Source of the DNA: JANXDG01 sp964561135
GTDB taxonomy: Bacteria; Elusimicrobiota; Endomicrobiia; DTEH01
Direction: 5' to 3'
DNA length: 7,181 bases
Assembly: GCA_964561135.1 (NCBI GenBank)
Contig: CAZLOB010000064.1
Span: 1 to 7,181, forward strand
How positions within the stretch are numbered: the stretch's first letter is position 1; every line of letters begins with the position of its first letter. The position numbers were made by a program, and so were the translations under genes. Under the pieces are notes generated by a model that saw only the letters and a list, made by a program, of their open reading frames with translations, made no database searches and was not told the origin of the DNA. Below are positions 5,901 to 7,181 of this stretch, piece after piece.

Positions 5901-7181
5901 TTTCTTTGCTACTATTTGACTACTAGTATTAGCATGTATAACAACACCATAACCACTACTCCATTCATATGTTGCTGCTATTGAACATCTGTAAGAATCG
6001 CCATTTACATCAGCATTGTGTACAATAATATGGTTACCCCAAGATGAACCATTCCATACAGAACCATATACTTTCCTATCTTTATCATCACTGTAAACCA
6101 AAAGTATTTCATCAGAATTAGGTTTTGGTGATATTGAAACCCAAAATGGATACCTGTCTGCCCCACCAGTTAAGTTCCCAACAGACATTTGTTCAGACCA
6201 TGTTGTCCCATTAAATGTTCTGTATGCTAATACATTAGTACCTGTAGAATACACTACCATAGCATCTCCACTTACTTGTTCATAACATATATCAAACCAT
6301 CTTACTGTAGCAGACGAGTTTGTTAAATTGTCTCGTAAAACAAACGCTGTATTTGCCCAACCTCCTGCATCTGAATAAGTTGAAACATATAACTTACCTG
6401 AGGAAGCATCTAATGCTATTAACAGTTTTTCATCTCTAATTGGACATGCAACTATCTTTGCCCAATAAATAGTTCCAGAATTTATTGGTGTTACTGTTTG
6501 TTCTTCACTCCAAACTGTTGAACCAGGTGTAAGCGTACGATATTTTAATCCGTTTGAACCTTCTGAATATACAACCATAACTGTTGATGGTATAGAAACG
6601 GAACTTCCATAGGTTAAATCAAACGCTGCGTAAGTAGTAGCAATGTTTGATGCAAAAGACCAGTTAGGAACTTCATCTGCTGTCCATAGACGAAAATAAA
6701 AAGTTACTCCTTCAGCAAGACCTGTGATTATGTATGAGACAAGTGTCCCTGGTGAAACACCAGAAGTTGATATAGTAATCTGTGCATAATTTTTATCCCA
6801 AGTTGTGTTACTATATGTAGCGTATTGTATTTTATATTGTGAACCGGATGGTAATGCTCCTTCATATCCATTATCACCAGGAGTAAGCCAGGAAAGTTTC
6901 ACACTTTCAGGCACAGGACCTGGTACAGCAATAAGTGTTGTTATAGTACCAGGGGCAGTAACATCAACCTGTGCCCATGTAGTCGCTGTGTTTGACATCT
7001 CTGACCAGTTTGGTACCTCATCTGCCGTCCATATCTTGATATAATAAGTTGCACCTCCTGTTAATCCTTCTATAACATACCCTACAAGCGTACCAGGTGA
7101 TACACCACTTGTCGATATTGTTATCTGTGCGTTTGTAGGAGACCAACCACTCTTACCTTCCCCTGTGCCATCTGAGGCTGT
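2355..7181 (-). CDS. Giant FN3 / double beta-propeller-like surface protein (5' end outside window)
   Basis: The frame is open from the right window edge to TAA 2355-2357, so 1608 residues are visible (numbered here from the edge). An apparent start at residue 62 (Met, 6996-6998) lies inside an FN3 motif (NWSEMSNTA) and is not real: the 61 residues before it complete the same domain. Module order: FN3 1-74 (cut), FN3 75-187, propeller-like 188-628, FN3 629-748, propeller-like 749-1187, FN3 1188-1304, FN3 1305-1424, C-terminal domain 1425-1608. FN3 units carry P-G-D-N/D-G and W-T-A/R-D-E...NWS signatures. No enzyme motif is visible. The C-terminus (NIGPPP) has no LPXTG motif, membrane helix or type IX sorting signature. 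The export signal must lie outside the window. Role by inference: extracellular binding or adhesion. The signature style recalls large proteins of Elusimicrobiota, Omnitrophota and similar phyla. Confidence 0.92.
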   Translation of the reverse strand, partial: TASDGTGEGKSGWSPTNAQITISTSGVSPGTLVGYVIEGLTGGATYYIKIWTADEVPNWSEMSNTATTWAQVDVTAPGTITTLIAVPGPVPESVKLSWLTPGDNGYEGALPSGSQYKIQYATYSNTTWDKNYAQITISTSGVSPGTLVSYIITGLAEGVTFYFRLWTADEVPNWSFASNIATTYAAFDLTYGSSVSIPSTVMVVYSEGSNGLKYRTLTPGSTVWSEEQTVTPINSGTIYWAKIVACPIRDEKLLIALDASSGKLYVSTYSDAGGWANTAFVLRDNLTNSSATVRWFDICYEQVSGDAMVVYSTGTNVLAYRTFNGTTWSEQMSVGNLTGGADRYPFWVSISPKPNSDEILLVYSDDKDRKVYGSVWNGSSWGNHIIVHNADVNGDSYRCSIAATYEWSSGYGVVIHANTSSQIVAKKWDGTQWLDSVSGNAGTVPQFLVLKPRPNSNEIMVFYGNSSANTFAIKWTGSSWSSYQQIDDQGGTVHAYPISGEAETAEGHEGHWICISNQADVTGENGGLRSDHYDSISWSVVQKPIHDTGNFGGYKSVMTTSLPGCTTVYALANRGTYLEALFWIPELSTWTALVTLETSLNSGNPNPYISFWMTPNSELIEMVYKIVPDSAPPAAVSDLKVSFGEIDGQEVFFATWTAPGDNGNEYKLHEPSQFRIQYSTDPNTTWHRDLAQVVIPVDIWGIEPGVKISTIIVPSEIVDGATYYFYLWTADEAGNWSEISNQAYVYVPKVLAYVVYYDSSTTVSRKTPKYRKIKEDNSISCELSMPSADNAADDGVSGFYRMAACPKRKEFISVVVSADTNNTTRLWIYRFNGSSWTKYSPYGSETGPSITKAVFDVAYEQDSGDAIVVYARGGGSSDANVLRYVIWDGNSWSSEAAATSDLDSEIYWVKLYSKSQTDEIIAVVQLANNDIKTFVWDGSSWSEGVTLSGAAASSAQQCFDGVYESQRKKFILVCSSGTANGAVQYTIWDSTSWSNIQEFNFGTSNNPLTANTVRWIKLAAKSGLSNEILMVVSDGDTTGPNIGAAVWNGSLWIQNTTPLAINSGTGVSFRPFDVAYEQNSGKGVIVFSDNDYSGTPRYITYTTESGWSSPGSANSIGSTSIRWLSLSALSNSNDILMVCSDSESPTPDLNVQKWDGSSWGNVTEVETEMSTRESFAAIYRVDIYAVFDTTAPAAVTNLSGEVLGEGVVKLTWSTAGDDGWSGMLPCGSRYKIVYSTAQPTDSELTWPATFSVLIATYGVSSPQLQTIVLSDLPYETTWYFRLRTRDEAGNWSELSNACTLYVVVNPAAITSLTALPSRWGRCIELSWISPGDDGWIGNIEEGLYRIRYSTFVTSEPDFWTTGTWTDFQNKFEIIWSTDTEPLQEQHRRLTGLLPGVTYYIRIWTRDENPNNWSSISNAATAWAQIVIVGIEVKGYEELSWSTTYNFGWLPTNTSSITVYGVVIQNTGNVYEDYGLKIDTITMAESYNTVWKIDNSSVVKNNVFVLEYIFYNLLPPATYFGTAYNSDTDDVITDTVIWSADGTKYHPPAEINQAENTKGVRVIPFEDDVDDLRKGYFRIHTPLATSTTDEQTIPVQFWAQENINIGPPP
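2910..3269 (-). other. FN3 domain 5
   Basis: Residues 1305-1424, starting NPAAITSL, with IELSW, PGDDG at 1330-1334, YRIRYST, and WTRDENPNNWS at 1403-1413. It has a longer insert than its neighbours before the LTGLLPGVTYY strand. Confidence 0.85.
3270..3620 (-). other. FN3 domain 4
   Basis: Residues 1188-1304, starting APAAVTNL, with VKLTW, AGDDG at 1215-1219, YKIVYST, and RTRDEAGNWS at 1283-1292. Confidence 0.85.
3621..4937 (-). repeat. Beta-propeller-like module 2, about eight blades
   Basis: Residues 749-1187. Blade tryptophans lie at 836, 892, 941, 993, 1052, 1107 and 1159; the first blade has a Cys near 781 in the equivalent place. Turns such as WDGSSWS and WNGSLWI and strands such as FDVAYEQ and NEILMVVSD recur. 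Length and layout match module 1, so the two probably come from one duplicated ancestor. Confidence 0.65.
4938..5297 (-). other. FN3 domain 3, linking the two propeller-like modules
   Basis: Residues 629-748, starting APPAAVSDL with PGDNG at 659-663, FRIQYST, and WTADEAGNWS at 728-737. It stands alone between the two repeat modules, whereas the other FN3 domains visible occur in pairs. Confidence 0.85.
5298..6620 (-). repeat. Beta-propeller-like module 1, about eight blades
   Basis: Residues 188-628. Eight tryptophans recur at 224, 275, 328, 381, 433, 480, 538 and 590, about 52 residues apart. Each closes a blade turn of the form W-D/N-G-S-S-W, partly degraded in blades 1, 2, 7 and 8. Strands such as AMVVYS and EILLVYSD precede each turn. 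A propeller is inferred from repeat length and strand pattern; no catalytic residues are evident. Confidence 0.65.
6621..6959 (-). other. FN3 domain 2
   Basis: Residues 75-187. It begins with VTAPGTITTL and has the buried Trp strand (VKLSW), PGDNG at 101-105, YKIQYAT, and WTADEVPNWS at 166-175. It shares a 16-residue identical stretch with FN3 domain 1. Confidence 0.85.
6960..7181 (-). other. FN3 domain 1 (cut by the window edge)
   Basis: Residues 1-74 of the visible right protein. It contains the second half of an FN3 fold: AQITISTSGVSPGTLV, ATYYIKIWTADEVPNWS (to residue 60) and the exit strand. The internal Met at residue 62 falls within it. Confidence 0.8.

Noticed and set aside
5298..6620. 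Sialidase (Asp-box) reading of the blade turns
   Set aside because: The turn is W-D-G-S-S-W, one residue shorter than the S-x-D-x-G-x-T-W Asp box, and no sialidase active-site pattern is visible.

Overview
The window is A+T-rich bacterial DNA. It carries the visible parts of two very large secreted or cell-surface proteins, both encoded on the minus strand, with a 219-bp intergenic region between them. Both genes run off the window: the upstream gene (right side) lacks its 5' end and the downstream gene (left side) lacks its 3' end. I see no RNA gene, insertion sequence, CRISPR array, phage gene or recognisable enzyme.

Right side (2355-7181): at least 1608 residues of a modular protein. From the window edge the order is FN3 (cut), FN3, an eight-blade beta-propeller-like module, FN3, a second eight-blade module, FN3, FN3, and a C-terminal beta-sandwich-like domain of unknown function. 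The first in-frame Met (codon 6996-6998) lies inside a conserved FN3 motif, so it is not the start. The two propeller-like modules are the most striking part: the blade tryptophans recur about every 52 residues, and the blades alternate between two sequence types.

Intergenic region (2136-2354): a TTGACA promoter with an A/T-tract element behind its -35 box, a leader of about 75 nt, and a strong AGGAGG ribosome binding site for the left gene. I see no convincing intrinsic terminator after the right gene.

Left side (1-2135): the first 711 residues of a secreted protein. It has a Sec signal peptide, two CIA30/CBM11-like galactose-binding-fold domains, a poly-Gly linker and three InlB-B-type bacterial repeats, and is still open at the window edge.

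Organism: FN3 domains with PGDDG and WTADEAGNWS signatures, giant multi-domain surface proteins, AGGAGG sites and low GC fit an uncultured Gram-negative-type lineage such as Elusimicrobiota, Omnitrophota or a related candidate phylum. That placement is recollection of style, not a search result. The two genes plausibly both serve the cell surface (adhesion or glycan binding), but nothing in the sequence shows they act together, and the promoter between them suggests the left gene can be transcribed alone.
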